Assembly: GCA_030057655.1 (NCBI GenBank) | Contig: JASGUQ010000031.1 | Span: 1 to 64,000 of the forward strand | DNA: 64,000 bases | DNA from: Bacillota bacterium | GTDB taxonomy: Bacteria; Bacillota; Clostridia; Christensenellales; Aristaeellaceae | Direction: 5' to 3' | Shown here: positions 40,016 to 48,324 of the stretch, piece after piece | Numbering within the stretch: position 1 is the first letter of the stretch | How the letters are laid out: each line of letters starts with the position of its first letter | Notes under the pieces: model-generated | Database searches by the model: none | Told to the model about the DNA's origin: nothing | Seen by the model: only the letters and a program-made list of their open reading frames with translations | Translations under genes and position numbers: made by a program

Positions 40016-40926
40016 GCTTTAACCTCCAGCAGCATCAGGATAAGGGCCATGCGGATGTACTTGCCGTAAAGCGCCTGTTTGAAATACACAGCCCTGGGAT
40101 CGGCGTCAATGGCGGTTGAGATCTCGTTCACCCTGGGCAGGGGGTGAAGGATGCGCAGGTCGTCTTTGGCTGACTGCAGCTTCTCAGGGGTCAGGATGTA
40201 GCTGTCTTTTAAACGGATGTAGTCCGCCTCGTTAAAGAAACGCTCCCTTTGAACGCGGGTCATGTACAGGATGTCCAGTTCCGGCATCACGCTCATTAAG
40301 TCCGTGGTCTGGGAATAGGGGACCTGCCCCTCTTTCAGGGGGATCTTCACGTAGCTGGGCACCTTCAGTTCTTCCGGGGAGATCAGCACAAACCGGATGC
40401 CGGGATAGCGGCACATGGCGGTGATTAGGGAATGGACGGTGCGTCCAAACTTCAGGTCGCCGCAAAGGCCGACGGTCAGGTTGTCCAAATGGCCTTTTTC
40501 CATCTTGATGGTCAACAGGTCGGTCAGCGTCTGGGTCGGGTGGTTGTGCCCGCCGTCCCCGGCGTTGATGATGGGCACGCTTGCGACCTGGGAGGCCACG
40601 GTGGGCGCGCCTTCCTTGGGGTGGCGCATGGCGATGATGTCCGCGTAGCAGCAGACCGTGCGGATGGTGTCTGCCACGCTCTCGCCCTTGGCAGCGGAAG
40701 AAGAATTGGCTTCCGAAAAGCCCAGCACCTGCCCGCCCAGTTCATACATAGCCGCCTCAAAACTCAGCCTGGTGCGGGTGGAAGGCTCAAAGAACAGGGT
40801 GGCCAGCTTTTTGTAGCGGCATAAATCCCTGTACTTCACCGGATGCTCGATGATGTCCTGCGCGGTTTCAATCAGTTGGTCGATCTCTGTCAGGCTCAGG
40901 TCCGTGATGCTGGTGATGTGCCTCAT
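40012..40926 (-). CDS. pyrB: Aspartate carbamoyltransferase catalytic chain
   Basis: Makes carbamoyl aspartate from carbamoyl phosphate and aspartate. The 304-residue protein has the carbamoyl-phosphate motif [15 protein letters not shown], the 80s-loop region [12 protein letters not shown], and [12 protein letters not shown]. Presence of PyrI in the next frame indicates an E. coli-like ATCase holoenzyme. It overlaps pyrE by four bases. Confidence 0.97.
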   Translation of the reverse strand: MRHITSITDLSLTEIDQLIETAQDIIEHPVKYRDLCRYKKLATLFFEPSTRTRLSFEAAMYELGGQVLGFSEANSSSAAKGESVADTIRTVCCYADIIAMRHPKEGAPTVASQVASVPIINAGDGGHNHPTQTLTDLLTIKMEKGHLDNLTVGLCGDLKFGRTVHSLITAMCRYPGIRFVLISPEELKVPSYVKIPLKEGQVPYSQTTDLMSVMPELDILYMTRVQRERFFNEADYIRLKDSYILTPEKLQSAKDDLRILHPLPRVNEISTAIDADPRAVYFKQALYGKYIRMALILMLLEVKA

Positions 40927-41573
40927 ACTGTCTCCTTCATCCAGTTTTCATCCTTGGGGTTATCTCTGAAGGCTTTCAGCCTTTTGATGTCTTCCTGACG
41001 GATCTTGTTTTCCCTGGCAGCGACCTCGGTCACCGTGTCAAAGTCGGTCAGGCTGGTGTTGGTCACCCCGGCTTCAGAAAGCCTGTCAAAGGCCGCCTTC
41101 ATCCCGTAGGTGAAGATGCTGACGATGCCCAGCACCTCTGCGCCCGCCTCCCTCAGCGCGTCCACCACCTCAATCACGCTGCCGGCGGTCGAGATCAGGT
41201 CCTCCACCACCACCACCTTCCATCCCTTTTCAAGCCGCCCTTCGATGCGGTTGTTCCTGCCGTGGTCCTTGCTGCCGCTGCGGACATAGCCCATGGGCAG
41301 GCCCAAAAGGTGGGCGGCAATGGCGGCGTGGGGGATGCCGGCTGTGCTGGTGCCCATCAGACAGTCCGCCTCAGGGTAGTTTTCCCTGATCGTTTCAGCG
41401 AGCGCGGTTTCAATTTCAGTCCGCAGCACAGGGTCTGAGAGCGTCAGGCGGTTGTCGCAGTAAATGGGGCTTTTGATGCCGGAAGCCCAGGTGAAGGGCT
41501 CCTTGGGGCGCAGGAAAACCGCGCCGATTTTAAGAAGCCCGCTGGCGATCTGTTCAGATGTTGAGAAACTCAT
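40923..41573 (-). CDS. pyrE: Orotate phosphoribosyltransferase
   Basis: Converts orotate and PRPP to OMP. The 216-residue protein has the PRPP-binding motif [18 protein letters not shown] and the lysine-containing flexible loop region [15 protein letters not shown]. Its start lies inside the end of pyrF (20-base overlap), an unusually long overlap for this operon. Cotranscription with pyrF matches function, since PyrF uses its product. Confidence 0.95.
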   Translation of the reverse strand: MSFSTSEQIASGLLKIGAVFLRPKEPFTWASGIKSPIYCDNRLTLSDPVLRTEIETALAETIRENYPEADCLMGTSTAGIPHAAIAAHLLGLPMGYVRSGSKDHGRNNRIEGRLEKGWKVVVVEDLISTAGSVIEVVDALREAGAEVLGIVSIFTYGMKAAFDRLSEAGVTNTSLTDFDTVTEVAARENKIRQEDIKRLKAFRDNPKDENWMKETV

Positions 41574-42255
41574 TCATGCACCTCCTGTAAGCCATAACGG
41601 CGTCCTCCGCCTTGGTGATGGGGCGGCCGACCACGATGTAGTCAGAGCCCAGTTCGTTTGCCTTTTTGGGCGTGGTCACGCGCTGCTGGTCGCCCGTGTC
41701 GTTGCTGGCAAAGCGCACCCCGGGCGTCACGGTCAGGAAGTCACAGCCCAGGCGTTCATGCACCTTCCCGGCTTCAAGGGGCGAGCAGACCACGCCGTCC
41801 AGCCCCGCGACCTTCGCGTTTCCCGCGTAGTGAAGCACCGCGTCCTCCACCTTGCGGTTCACCCAGACCTCGTTCTCCAGCGCCTCCTGGTTCAAGCTGG
41901 TCAGGATGGTCACCGCGATCAGCTGGGGCGGGACGCCGTCCGTGTCCTTTAAGGCATCGGCCGCCGCCTTCATCATCGCGATGCCGCCGCCCGCGTGCAG
42001 GTTCATCATGTCAACGCCAAGCCCCCGAATGGACCTGACCGCGCCTGATACGGTGTTGGGGATGTCGTGCAATTTCAGATCCAGGAAGATCTTGTGCCCC
42101 CGCGCCTTGATTTCGCGCACCATCTGCGGGCCTTCGGCGTAGTACAGTTCCATGCCGATCTTCACATAGGGTTTTTCCTCCTGAAACTGATCCAGGAACT
42201 TGAGCGTGGTGGTCCGGTCCGGAAAATCCAGGGCAATTATGACATCCTTTGCCAT
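41554..42255 (-). CDS. pyrF: Orotidine 5'-phosphate decarboxylase
   Basis: Decarboxylates OMP to UMP. The 233-residue protein has IIALDFPDRTTTLKFL, the catalytic FLDLKLHDIPNTV with its Lys-Asp pairs, and the phosphate site GSDYIVVGRPIT. Length is standard for the short bacterial clade. Its ATG overlaps the pyrD stop by one base (TGATG). Confidence 0.96.
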   Translation of the reverse strand: MAKDVIIALDFPDRTTTLKFLDQFQEEKPYVKIGMELYYAEGPQMVREIKARGHKIFLDLKLHDIPNTVSGAVRSIRGLGVDMMNLHAGGGIAMMKAAADALKDTDGVPPQLIAVTILTSLNQEALENEVWVNRKVEDAVLHYAGNAKVAGLDGVVCSPLEAGKVHERLGCDFLTVTPGVRFASNDTGDQQRVTTPKKANELGSDYIVVGRPITKAEDAVMAYRRCMNEFLNI

Positions 42256-43166
42256 CAGTGGGCGCCTCCTATGATTTGTTCAAGCGATGTGATGTTGTAT
42301 TCCGCCATTGCGCGGGGCAGGTCTTTTACGATGTCCCGGCAGGCGTAGGGGTTGACCAGGTTGGCGCTGCCGACCTGCACTGCGGTGGCGCCCGCCAGCA
42401 TCATCTCGATCACGTCCTCAGCCGAACTGACGCCGCCCATGCCGATCACGGGAATCTTCACAGCCTTGTACACCTGGTACACCATCCTGAGGGCCACCGG
42501 GAAAACGGCGGGGCCTGACAGGCCGCCGGTCACAAAAGGCAGAAGCGGCTTTCTGGTCTTCAGGTTCAGGCGCATCCCAAGCAGGGTGTTGATCAGGCTC
42601 AGGCCGTCGGCGCCCGCCCCCTCGCAGGCTTTCGCGATCTCCACGATATCGGTCACATTGGGGGACAGCTTGATGATGACCGGCTTTTTGCATACCTTTT
42701 TCACCTCGCGCGTCACCTCGGCAGCCGAACTTGCCTGGGTGCCAAAGCTCATCCCGCCGCCATGCACATTGGGGCAGGACACGTTGACCTCCAGCCAGCC
42801 CACCTGCTCGCACTGGTCCAGCAGTTCGCACACCCACACATAGTCGGACACCGAGAACCCGCTCACATTGGCCATGACAGGGGCGTTAAAGATCTTGGCG
42901 ATGCCGGGCAGCTCCTCTTCAATCACCTTTTCAACGCCCGGGTTTTGAAGCCCGACGGCATTGAGCATGCCGCAGGGCGTCTCCGCGATCCTGGGTGTTG
43001 GGTTCCCGTCCCTTTTATGAAGGGTCGTCCCCTTGAAGGAGAAACTGCCCAGGCAGTTGATGTCGTACAGCCTGGCGAATTCCTGCCCAAAGCCGAAGGT
43101 GCCGCTGGCGGCCATGACGGGGTTTTTAAGCCTTATTCCGCATAGGCTGACCTGTGTGTTCACCAT
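42255..43166 (-). CDS. pyrD: Dihydroorotate dehydrogenase B, catalytic subunit
   Basis: FMN enzyme oxidising dihydroorotate to orotate, type 1B, which needs PyrK to pass electrons to NAD. The 303-residue protein has PVMAASGTFGFG, VNVSCPNVHGGGMSFG with the catalytic Cys, KLSPNVTDIVEIA and GMGGVSSAEDVIEMMLAGA. It overlaps pyrK by seven bases, as expected of paired subunits. Confidence 0.96.
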   Translation of the reverse strand: MVNTQVSLCGIRLKNPVMAASGTFGFGQEFARLYDINCLGSFSFKGTTLHKRDGNPTPRIAETPCGMLNAVGLQNPGVEKVIEEELPGIAKIFNAPVMANVSGFSVSDYVWVCELLDQCEQVGWLEVNVSCPNVHGGGMSFGTQASSAAEVTREVKKVCKKPVIIKLSPNVTDIVEIAKACEGAGADGLSLINTLLGMRLNLKTRKPLLPFVTGGLSGPAVFPVALRMVYQVYKAVKIPVIGMGGVSSAEDVIEMMLAGATAVQVGSANLVNPYACRDIVKDLPRAMAEYNITSLEQIIGGAH

Positions 43167-43891
43167 ACCAGCGCCTCCTTATGAAACACTGGGCCCTCCT
43201 TGCAGACGCGCTGGGGCCCGGTCTTTGTCATCACCGCGCAACCCATGCACGCGCCAAAGCCGCAGCCCATGCGCTCCTCCAGGCTTACCTCGCCCGGAAT
43301 TTTGGCCAGGCTGCACAGCGCCTTTAACATCGGCAAAGGCCCGCAGGCGTAGAAATAGCTGTGGTTTTCAAACGCGCAGGCGTCCGTCACCAAGCCCTTG
43401 ACGCCCTTTGATCCGTCCATCGTGCAGACGATCACCTCAGCGCCAAGCGCCAGGAACTCCTGCTCAAAAAACACTTCTTCTTTTGTGTTGAAGCCCAGCA
43501 CCACCGTTGCCTGCCTGCCCATGTTTGTCAATTCTTTGCACAGCCTGTACAGCGGCGGCACGCCCGCGCCCCCGCCAACCAGCAGGGGTTTTTGCCCGCT
43601 TTTGCTCAGATCAAAGCCGTTGCCAAGCCCGCACAGCACGTCCAGCTTCATGCCTTTTTCATATCTGGTCATGGCTTTTGTGCCCTGGCCCAGCACCTTG
43701 TAGATCAGCGTCGCCCCAAATTCGTCATAATCGCAGACGGAGAAGGGTCTTCTGAGGTAAAACCCGGGCAGGCTCACCTCAACAAACTGGCCGGGGTTTA
43801 CAAGGCTGCTCGTGTCGCCCGACAAGCGCATCAAATATGTATTTTTGGCGATCTGCCGGTGTTCCTTTAATTCCCAGATGACCTGTTTCAA
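43160..43891 (-). CDS. pyrK: Dihydroorotate dehydrogenase B, electron-transfer subunit
   Basis: Partner of PyrD carrying FAD and a 2Fe-2S cluster, reducing NAD. The 243-residue protein has the FAD-site RRPFSVCDYDEFG, the NAD region GGGAGVPPLYRLCKEL, and the cluster cysteines in RMGCGFGACMGCAV plus a later RVCKEG. Length is close to the family norm. The ATG overlaps the pyrC stop by four bases. Confidence 0.95.
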   Translation of the reverse strand: MKQVIWELKEHRQIAKNTYLMRLSGDTSSLVNPGQFVEVSLPGFYLRRPFSVCDYDEFGATLIYKVLGQGTKAMTRYEKGMKLDVLCGLGNGFDLSKSGQKPLLVGGGAGVPPLYRLCKELTNMGRQATVVLGFNTKEEVFFEQEFLALGAEVIVCTMDGSKGVKGLVTDACAFENHSYFYACGPLPMLKALCSLAKIPGEVSLEERMGCGFGACMGCAVMTKTGPQRVCKEGPVFHKEALVW

Positions 43892-45153
43892 TTCTGCCCT
43901 CCTAAAAAGGCGGTCTCATCCATGTAAGCGATGTTTTCTCCCCAGATGGTCAGAAGGCACTTGCCGTATACCTTCATGCCGCTGAAGGGGGAAGCCTTGC
44001 CCATGGACAGGAAGCGCTCCGGGTAGATCACGGTTTCCTCCCCCAGGTCAAACAGGGTCCACCCCTCCTGGGGGATGTGAAAGCGCCGGTTGGGCTTTTC
44101 CGTCATCGCGCTCAGCAGGGTCTCAAGCGGCGCCTTGCCGGTCTTGACCAATTCCGTGTACAGAACAGGAAAGGCGGTCTCAAGCCCCACCACGCCGTTT
44201 AAGCTGCCTTTTAACCCTTTGTTCTTTTCCTCGTGGGCGTGCGGGGCGTGGTCGGTGGCGATCATGTCCACCGTTCCATCCCTTAAGCCTTCAATCAGGG
44301 CTTCCTGATCCGCGAGGCTCCTGATGGGCGGGTTCATCTTGAAACGCCCCTCGTCCTTCAGTTTGCTGTCATCAAGCGTCAGGTAATGCGGCGCGGTCTC
44401 GCAGGTCACATCCAGCCCCCGGGCCTTGGCGTCCCTGATTAAATCCACGGATTCCTTGGCGCTTACATGGCAGACGTGGTACTTGCAGCCTGTTTTCTCA
44501 ACCAGCTTCAGATCCCGCTCCACCTGCTTCCATTCGCTCTCGGACGGAATGCCAATATGCCCGTTTTTTCTTGCCCACTCGCCCTTGTGGATGTAGCCGT
44601 TTTCAAGCAGGCTGTTGTCCTCGCAGTGGGCGACGATGATCCTGTCAAGCGCTTTGGCTTTTTTCATCGCCTCTTCCATCAGGCTGTCATCCTGCACCCC
44701 GCGCCCGTCGTCTGAAAACCCGGCGACATGGGGGGCAAGGCCCTTGAAGTCCGCCAGTTCCAGCCCTTTTTGCATGACCGTGATTGCCCCCAATGGAACC
44801 ACCCGGATGCAGGCGTCCTGCTTGATTTTTTCAAGCTGAACCTCAAGATGCTCCGGGCTGTCGGGCACCGGGGTCAGGTTGGGCATGCTGATGACCGCTG
44901 TAAACCCGCCCCGGGCAGCGGCCCTGGTGCCGGACAAAATCGTTTCCTTATAAGAAAAACCGGGTTCCCTCAGATGCACATGCACATCGGTGAAACCCGG
45001 AAATAAATGAAGGTCTTTGCCGGAAACTTTGGGAAGGGAACACTCCGGCCAGGCAGCGGGATCAAAAAGCAGCCGCCCGTCTGAGAAAACAAGATCTCCG
45101 CGCCGAATCCCCCCCGGCGCGTGAACGCTTACCCCGGTGATCAGACAGCGCAT
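43888..45153 (-). CDS. pyrC: Dihydroorotase
   Basis: Zinc amidohydrolase that closes carbamoyl aspartate to dihydroorotate. The 421-residue protein is the class I, Bacillus-like form: metal-binding DVHVHLREPGFSYKE, the AHCEDNSL segment, HVCHVSAKESVDLI, and the catalytic Asp in MIATDHAPH. It is the first gene of the seven-gene operon. A GGGAGG site precedes the ATG and the promoter at 45203-45231 gives a leader of about 43 bases, too short for a PyrR-type attenuator. carAB and pyrR are not in the window. Confidence 0.96.
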   Translation of the reverse strand: MRCLITGVSVHAPGGIRRGDLVFSDGRLLFDPAAWPECSLPKVSGKDLHLFPGFTDVHVHLREPGFSYKETILSGTRAAARGGFTAVISMPNLTPVPDSPEHLEVQLEKIKQDACIRVVPLGAITVMQKGLELADFKGLAPHVAGFSDDGRGVQDDSLMEEAMKKAKALDRIIVAHCEDNSLLENGYIHKGEWARKNGHIGIPSESEWKQVERDLKLVEKTGCKYHVCHVSAKESVDLIRDAKARGLDVTCETAPHYLTLDDSKLKDEGRFKMNPPIRSLADQEALIEGLRDGTVDMIATDHAPHAHEEKNKGLKGSLNGVVGLETAFPVLYTELVKTGKAPLETLLSAMTEKPNRRFHIPQEGWTLFDLGEETVIYPERFLSMGKASPFSGMKVYGKCLLTIWGENIAYMDETAFLGGQN

Positions 45154-45202
45154 GGAACCTCCCGAACCTCAGCCGCAAAATGCAACTTTTTTATTCCGGT
45201 GC

Positions 45203-45231
45203 ATTCTATCAGGGGCATAGCAACTTGTCAA
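45203..45231 (-). promoter_or_regulatory. Sigma-A promoter of the pyrimidine operon
   Basis: On the minus strand TTGACA (45231-45226), 17 bases, TAGAAT (45208-45203). The start of transcription should fall near 45196. The -35 box overlaps the end of a long palindrome (45227-45261). Confidence 0.85.
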
Positions 45232-45261
45232 GGCCGGTTTTTCTGAAAAACCAGCCTTGAC
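45227..45261. repeat. 35-bp palindrome over the -35 region of the pyr promoter
   Basis: Two 17-base arms match at 16 positions around a single central base (45244): GTCAAGGCCGGTTTTTC and GAAAAACCAGCCTTGAC. One arm contains most of the -35 TTGACA. No T tract follows on either side, so it is unlike a terminator. It lies between the stop of the upstream gene (45301) and pyrC and may be a repressor site. Confidence 0.7.
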
Positions 45262-45300
45262 CAATCGCATGAAAAAGCGTTCTTTAAGCTCTTTTACACA

Positions 45301-46077
45301 CTATCTGACCACGCTGAACTGGACGTCGCTGTACAACTCCCCGTTCAAATACAGTTCGATTGTATACAGGCCCAGGGGCACATCATCAAATTCTTCCCTG
45401 ATTCCCTCAAAAAACTCATGCATCGACAGCGTGTAATAACTATAAAGCACCCTGGGCTTCAAAATCAGCGACCTGTCGATCAACACCGTGCCGCCGTAGC
45501 CCAAGGGGGTCTTGGTTACGATCTTCCCCTTAAAAGCGCGCTCCTTCTTCAACTGCGGAAAACGGACCTGAAGCTCAAACTGCTTGGTCTTGTCCCTCTC
45601 CACTTCGGAAACGGAAAACCTCGGCCCTTTGAGGATCAACTTCTTTGATTTTGCATTAAACCCTGTGTAGACATAGTGAGGGACCTTATACTCCGTGGTG
45701 ACGCTGGCATCATCGTTGCTGACGGTGATGGAATAGGTTTCGCCTGGAATCAGGTATTCCAAAGTGATGCTTTTGCTTTGAACGGTTTCTGTTGCCCTGT
45801 CATACTCAGCCTGATATTTTACGGTATACGGCGCTTTTTTCGCGCTGTCATCCCAGGTGAGAAGCACGTCCCCGTTCTCTTGCATCGTAAAATGCAAATC
45901 GCTGATCACGGACTCGCCGGCGTCGGCAGCAGGTTTCTTTTCGCCGCAGTTATAACAAAAATTTCCGCTGTTTTCTTTGCCGCAATTTGGACAGAACCAG
46001 TCCTCCGCGAACGCGGGCAATGCCATGAGCACCAGGGATACAACAACGCACAGAATCGCTACAAACTTCTTGTTCAT
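45301..46077 (-). CDS. Secreted protein with an N-terminal zinc-ribbon and Ig/fibronectin-like region
   Basis: Function unknown; 258 residues. A signal peptide (1-24, ending ALPAFA) is followed at once by a four-cysteine zinc ribbon, WFCPNCGKENSGNFCYNCG (residues 27-45). Such ribbons are common inside cells and at the cytoplasmic N terminus of membrane proteins, but are unusual right after a cleavable signal. Residues about 58-125 (VLLTWDDS, GETYSITVSND) resemble a fibronectin type III-like beta sandwich. The remainder is beta-rich with no recognised domain. GGAGG stands just before the ATG. It is upstream of, but probably separate from, the pyrimidine operon. Confidence 0.72.
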   Translation of the reverse strand: MNKKFVAILCVVVSLVLMALPAFAEDWFCPNCGKENSGNFCYNCGEKKPAADAGESVISDLHFTMQENGDVLLTWDDSAKKAPYTVKYQAEYDRATETVQSKSITLEYLIPGETYSITVSNDDASVTTEYKVPHYVYTGFNAKSKKLILKGPRFSVSEVERDKTKQFELQVRFPQLKKERAFKGKIVTKTPLGYGGTVLIDRSLILKPRVLYSYYTLSMHEFFEGIREEFDDVPLGLYTIELYLNGELYSDVQFSVVR

Positions 46078-46255
46078 GATTTCCCTCCTATTAAAAAGTT
46101 ATGGAATATGGTGAACCAAAACAAAAATCTGCTGTAATTATTTCAAGAACCTGGGCCGCGCTGTGCTTGCTCCGCATGGTCGTCAATTAGTATCATGAAA
46201 TTCAGTTTTTCACACTATAACATAATCTGGCCGGGAACTCAATATTTTTCAGAGT

Positions 46256-46364
46256 GAATTTCCAAGCAAGTTCCACAGAATGAATTCCCAAAGAAAGTTC
46301 CACAGTGGTGATAAGAAGTGGAAGTTAGTCTGGGAAGAGAAAAGTGACGGAAGTTAGTCCGGGA
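46256..46364. repeat. Two short direct-repeat pairs in opposite sense
   Basis: Pair A: a 23-24 base unit at 46256-46278 and 46282-46305, each ending AAGTTCCACAG. Pair B: GGAAGTTAGTCTGGGA at 46320-46335 and GGAAGTTAGTCCGGGA at 46349-46364. The units of pair B resemble the reverse complement of those in pair A (AACTTCCAC against AAGTTCCAC). No gene lies in 46078-46374. The pattern resembles the multiple binding repeats at transposon ends, but no transposase is nearby. Confidence 0.55.
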
Positions 46365-46374
46365 TAAAGCCCGG

Positions 46375-47274
46375 TTATTTTTGAGGTTCCGCCCGCTGCG
46401 CGACCAGGATCGCGACGAACATCAGGGCGCAGCCAAGCAGTTCACGGACGCTTGGCACCTGGCCTAAGACGATGATGCCCGCAAGCACCGCGAACACCGA
46501 TTCCAGGCTCATCAAAAGGGACGCCAGGGCGGGCGGCGTGGTTTTTTGTGCCAGGATCTGAAGCGTGTAGGCCACGCCGGAGGAGAGGACGCCCGCGTAC
46601 AGCAGGGGTCCGATGGCGCTTTTAATAGAAGCGATCGTCGGCTGCTCAAAGAGGAACATCGCGGCCAGGGATAAAAGCCCGCACACAAAAAACTGCAGCG
46701 AGCACAGTTTGATGCCGTTTGCCTTCTCTACAAAGTGGTCGATCAGCATGATTTGACCCGCGAAAGCGAAGGCGCACAAGATCAGCAGGATGTCCCCGGG
46801 GGAAATGGTGAATTCCTCGGTAACGCTCAGCAAATAAAGCCCGATTGCTGCGATCAGCACGCTGACCCACAGGCTCGCTGGCGGCTTGTTCCCAAGGAAC
46901 AAACCGTAGATGGGCACGATCAGGATATACATTGCGGTCAAAAACCCCGCCTTGCCAGGCGTGGTGTATAAAAGGCCGAACTGCTGCAGGTTGATGGCGA
47001 CAAACAGCACCAGCCCGCATAAAACCCCGCCCAACAAAAGGTCTTTGGTTTGAAAATGCGCTTCCTTATCATTTTCAGGCTTGCTTTTTCTTTGCTTGTC
47101 AAACAGGAAGATGACCGGCAGCAGCGCCACAGCGCCCATTAAGGAGCGCACCGCCTGGAAGGTGAAAGGGCCGATGTGATCCATGCCCATGCTCTGGGCG
47201 ACAAAGGCGCTGCCCCAGATGATGGCTGCCAACAGCAGCATCAGGCTGCCCGTACCCTTTGTTTGCTTCACCAT
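46375..47274 (-). CDS. EamA/DMT-family transporter
   Basis: Membrane protein of 299 residues with about ten transmembrane helices arranged as two EamA repeats. The first begins LMLLLAAIIWGSAFVAQSMG and the second holds ILLILCAFAFAGQIMLIDH. Proteins of this group export or import amino acids, nucleosides or metabolites; the substrate cannot be inferred. AAGGAGG (complement of 47279-47285) fixes the start at 47274 rather than the longer frame to 47301. It has its own promoter and no obvious operon partner. Confidence 0.85.
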   Translation of the reverse strand: MVKQTKGTGSLMLLLAAIIWGSAFVAQSMGMDHIGPFTFQAVRSLMGAVALLPVIFLFDKQRKSKPENDKEAHFQTKDLLLGGVLCGLVLFVAINLQQFGLLYTTPGKAGFLTAMYILIVPIYGLFLGNKPPASLWVSVLIAAIGLYLLSVTEEFTISPGDILLILCAFAFAGQIMLIDHFVEKANGIKLCSLQFFVCGLLSLAAMFLFEQPTIASIKSAIGPLLYAGVLSSGVAYTLQILAQKTTPPALASLLMSLESVFAVLAGIIVLGQVPSVRELLGCALMFVAILVAQRAEPQK

Positions 47275-47299
47275 TCCGCCTCCTTCAACCATATGGCAC

Positions 47300-47327
47300 A
47301 TTTTAGCCGACTATTTCGCTTTGTCAA
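47300..47327 (-). promoter_or_regulatory. Promoter of the EamA transporter gene
   Basis: On the minus strand TTGACA, 16 bases, TAAAAT, about 25 bases before the start codon. A small AACAAG/CTTGTT hairpin at 47361-47375 followed by TTTT lies between it and the end of the IclR gene and may terminate the latter. Confidence 0.75.
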
Positions 47328-47401
47328 CGAAAGAGAAGCCTGTTCGGCATTGTTTGCCAAAACAAGCTTCTTGTTATTCAATCAATTTGGATTAACGCTT
47401 T

Positions 47402-48190
47402 TTATTTGTTCATGTTCAAACTGTCGGTCAATTTCGGGATTTTAAGGGCGGCTTCCTTCAATGCTTTAATAATTTCCTCTGTTTTTGTCTGCATTCTGCT
47501 GCTGGGGCCAGAAAGGCTGACAGCAGCGTAAACACGGCCTACGCGGTTGCGTACAGGCACAGCAACACAAAACAATCCTTCTTCGCTTTCCTGATTATCA
47601 AAAGCGTATCCGTTCTGGCTGATTTCTTCAAATTCTTTGACGAGTTCCTCCCTGCTGGTTAGTGTGTTAGGAGTATGGCGAGTGATAGGCTGGACGGAAA
47701 AATACCGGTTCAGGAAATCTGCGCTTGAAAAAGCGAGGAGAACTTTACCCATCGCGGAACAATACGCGTTTAGAGTCCTGCCCATCTCTGAAGTCATCTG
47801 GATGCTGGCTTCAGAATTTACTTTGGAAACAATCAGCACCTGAGAACTGTCGTTGAGAACACCGAGGTGAGAGGTTTCATTAAACTGGTTTGTTAAAGCT
47901 TGCAGCACCCCCTTCACCTGTTGGTGAAGGATGTTCTGCTTCAGGGCTGACTGACCTAAAAAAACCAAACGATGTCCAAGCACATAGGCTCCGGCGTTGG
48001 TTTTATCCACAAACCCATGCTTTTGCATGGTGTACAGCTGACGGTACAATACTGTTTTATTGTCTCCGGTTGCCTGGGAAATCTGGGTCAGGGTGGAATA
48101 ACTGTTTTCTGCGATGTATTCCAGGGTATTCAGTGCCCTGGACAGAGAATCCAGCAGGTATTTATCTGTTGGTTTTTCCTTTTTTTGCAC
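47402..48190 (-). CDS. IclR-family transcriptional regulator
   Basis: Predicted repressor or activator of the neighbouring catabolic operon. About 262 residues: an N-terminal winged helix-turn-helix (TLTQISQATGDNKTVLYRQL, about 32-51) and a C-terminal IclR effector domain (about 80-250; SEMGRTLNAYCSAMGKVLLA, FDNQESEEGLFCVAVPV). Two GTG codons can start it. 48196 directly abuts the GGAGAG site, whereas 48190 has six bases of spacing and is preferred. Its promoter has a dyad over the start of transcription (48219-48232), suggesting autoregulation; a similar sequence lies upstream of the oxidoreductase genes. It is separated from the MFS gene by a hairpin terminator. Confidence 0.9.
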   Translation of the reverse strand: MQKKEKPTDKYLLDSLSRALNTLEYIAENSYSTLTQISQATGDNKTVLYRQLYTMQKHGFVDKTNAGAYVLGHRLVFLGQSALKQNILHQQVKGVLQALTNQFNETSHLGVLNDSSQVLIVSKVNSEASIQMTSEMGRTLNAYCSAMGKVLLAFSSADFLNRYFSVQPITRHTPNTLTSREELVKEFEEISQNGYAFDNQESEEGLFCVAVPVRNRVGRVYAAVSLSGPSSRMQTKTEEIIKALKEAALKIPKLTDSLNMNK

Positions 48191-48218
48191 AAGCACCTCT
48201 CCGCTGTCTTTGTTTTGA

Positions 48219-48232
48219 TGTTACTGGAAACA
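48219..48232. promoter_or_regulatory. Candidate IclR operator at its own promoter
   Basis: TGTTACTGGAAACA is an imperfect dyad (TGTT...AACA) beginning five bases beyond the -10 box, so it covers the transcription start. Together with the next three bases it contains GAAACAGTG, which is repeated exactly in the leader of the oxidoreductase operon. Confidence 0.55.
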
Positions 48233-48237
48233 GTGCC

Positions 48238-48266
48238 ATCATACCTGCATCAGCCTCAATCGTCAA
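48238..48266 (-). promoter_or_regulatory. Promoter of the IclR regulator gene
   Basis: On the minus strand TTGACG, 17 bases, TATGAT. Confidence 0.78.
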
Positions 48267-48282
48267 ACACTTGAAATAATCA

Positions 48283-48304
48283 GCCCCGCATTTTTTAACG
48301 GGGC
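48283..48304 (-). terminator. Terminator-like hairpin after the MFS gene
   Basis: GCCCCG pairs with CGGGGC around a ten-base loop, followed by TGATTATTTC on the minus strand. The T tract is weak, so termination may be partial. Confidence 0.6.
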
Positions 48305-48324
48305 CAATTAATTCCGCTTGTATT

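Noticed and set aside
45154..45202. PyrR-dependent attenuator in the pyr leader
   Set aside because: The leader is about 43 bases and contains no terminator/antiterminator pair.
46256..46364. CRISPR array
   Set aside because: Only two copies of each unit, spacers of 3-13 bases and no cas genes.
46359..46373. Terminator for the EamA transporter gene
   Set aside because: A CCGGG/CCCGG stem follows the stop but has no T tract on the minus strand.
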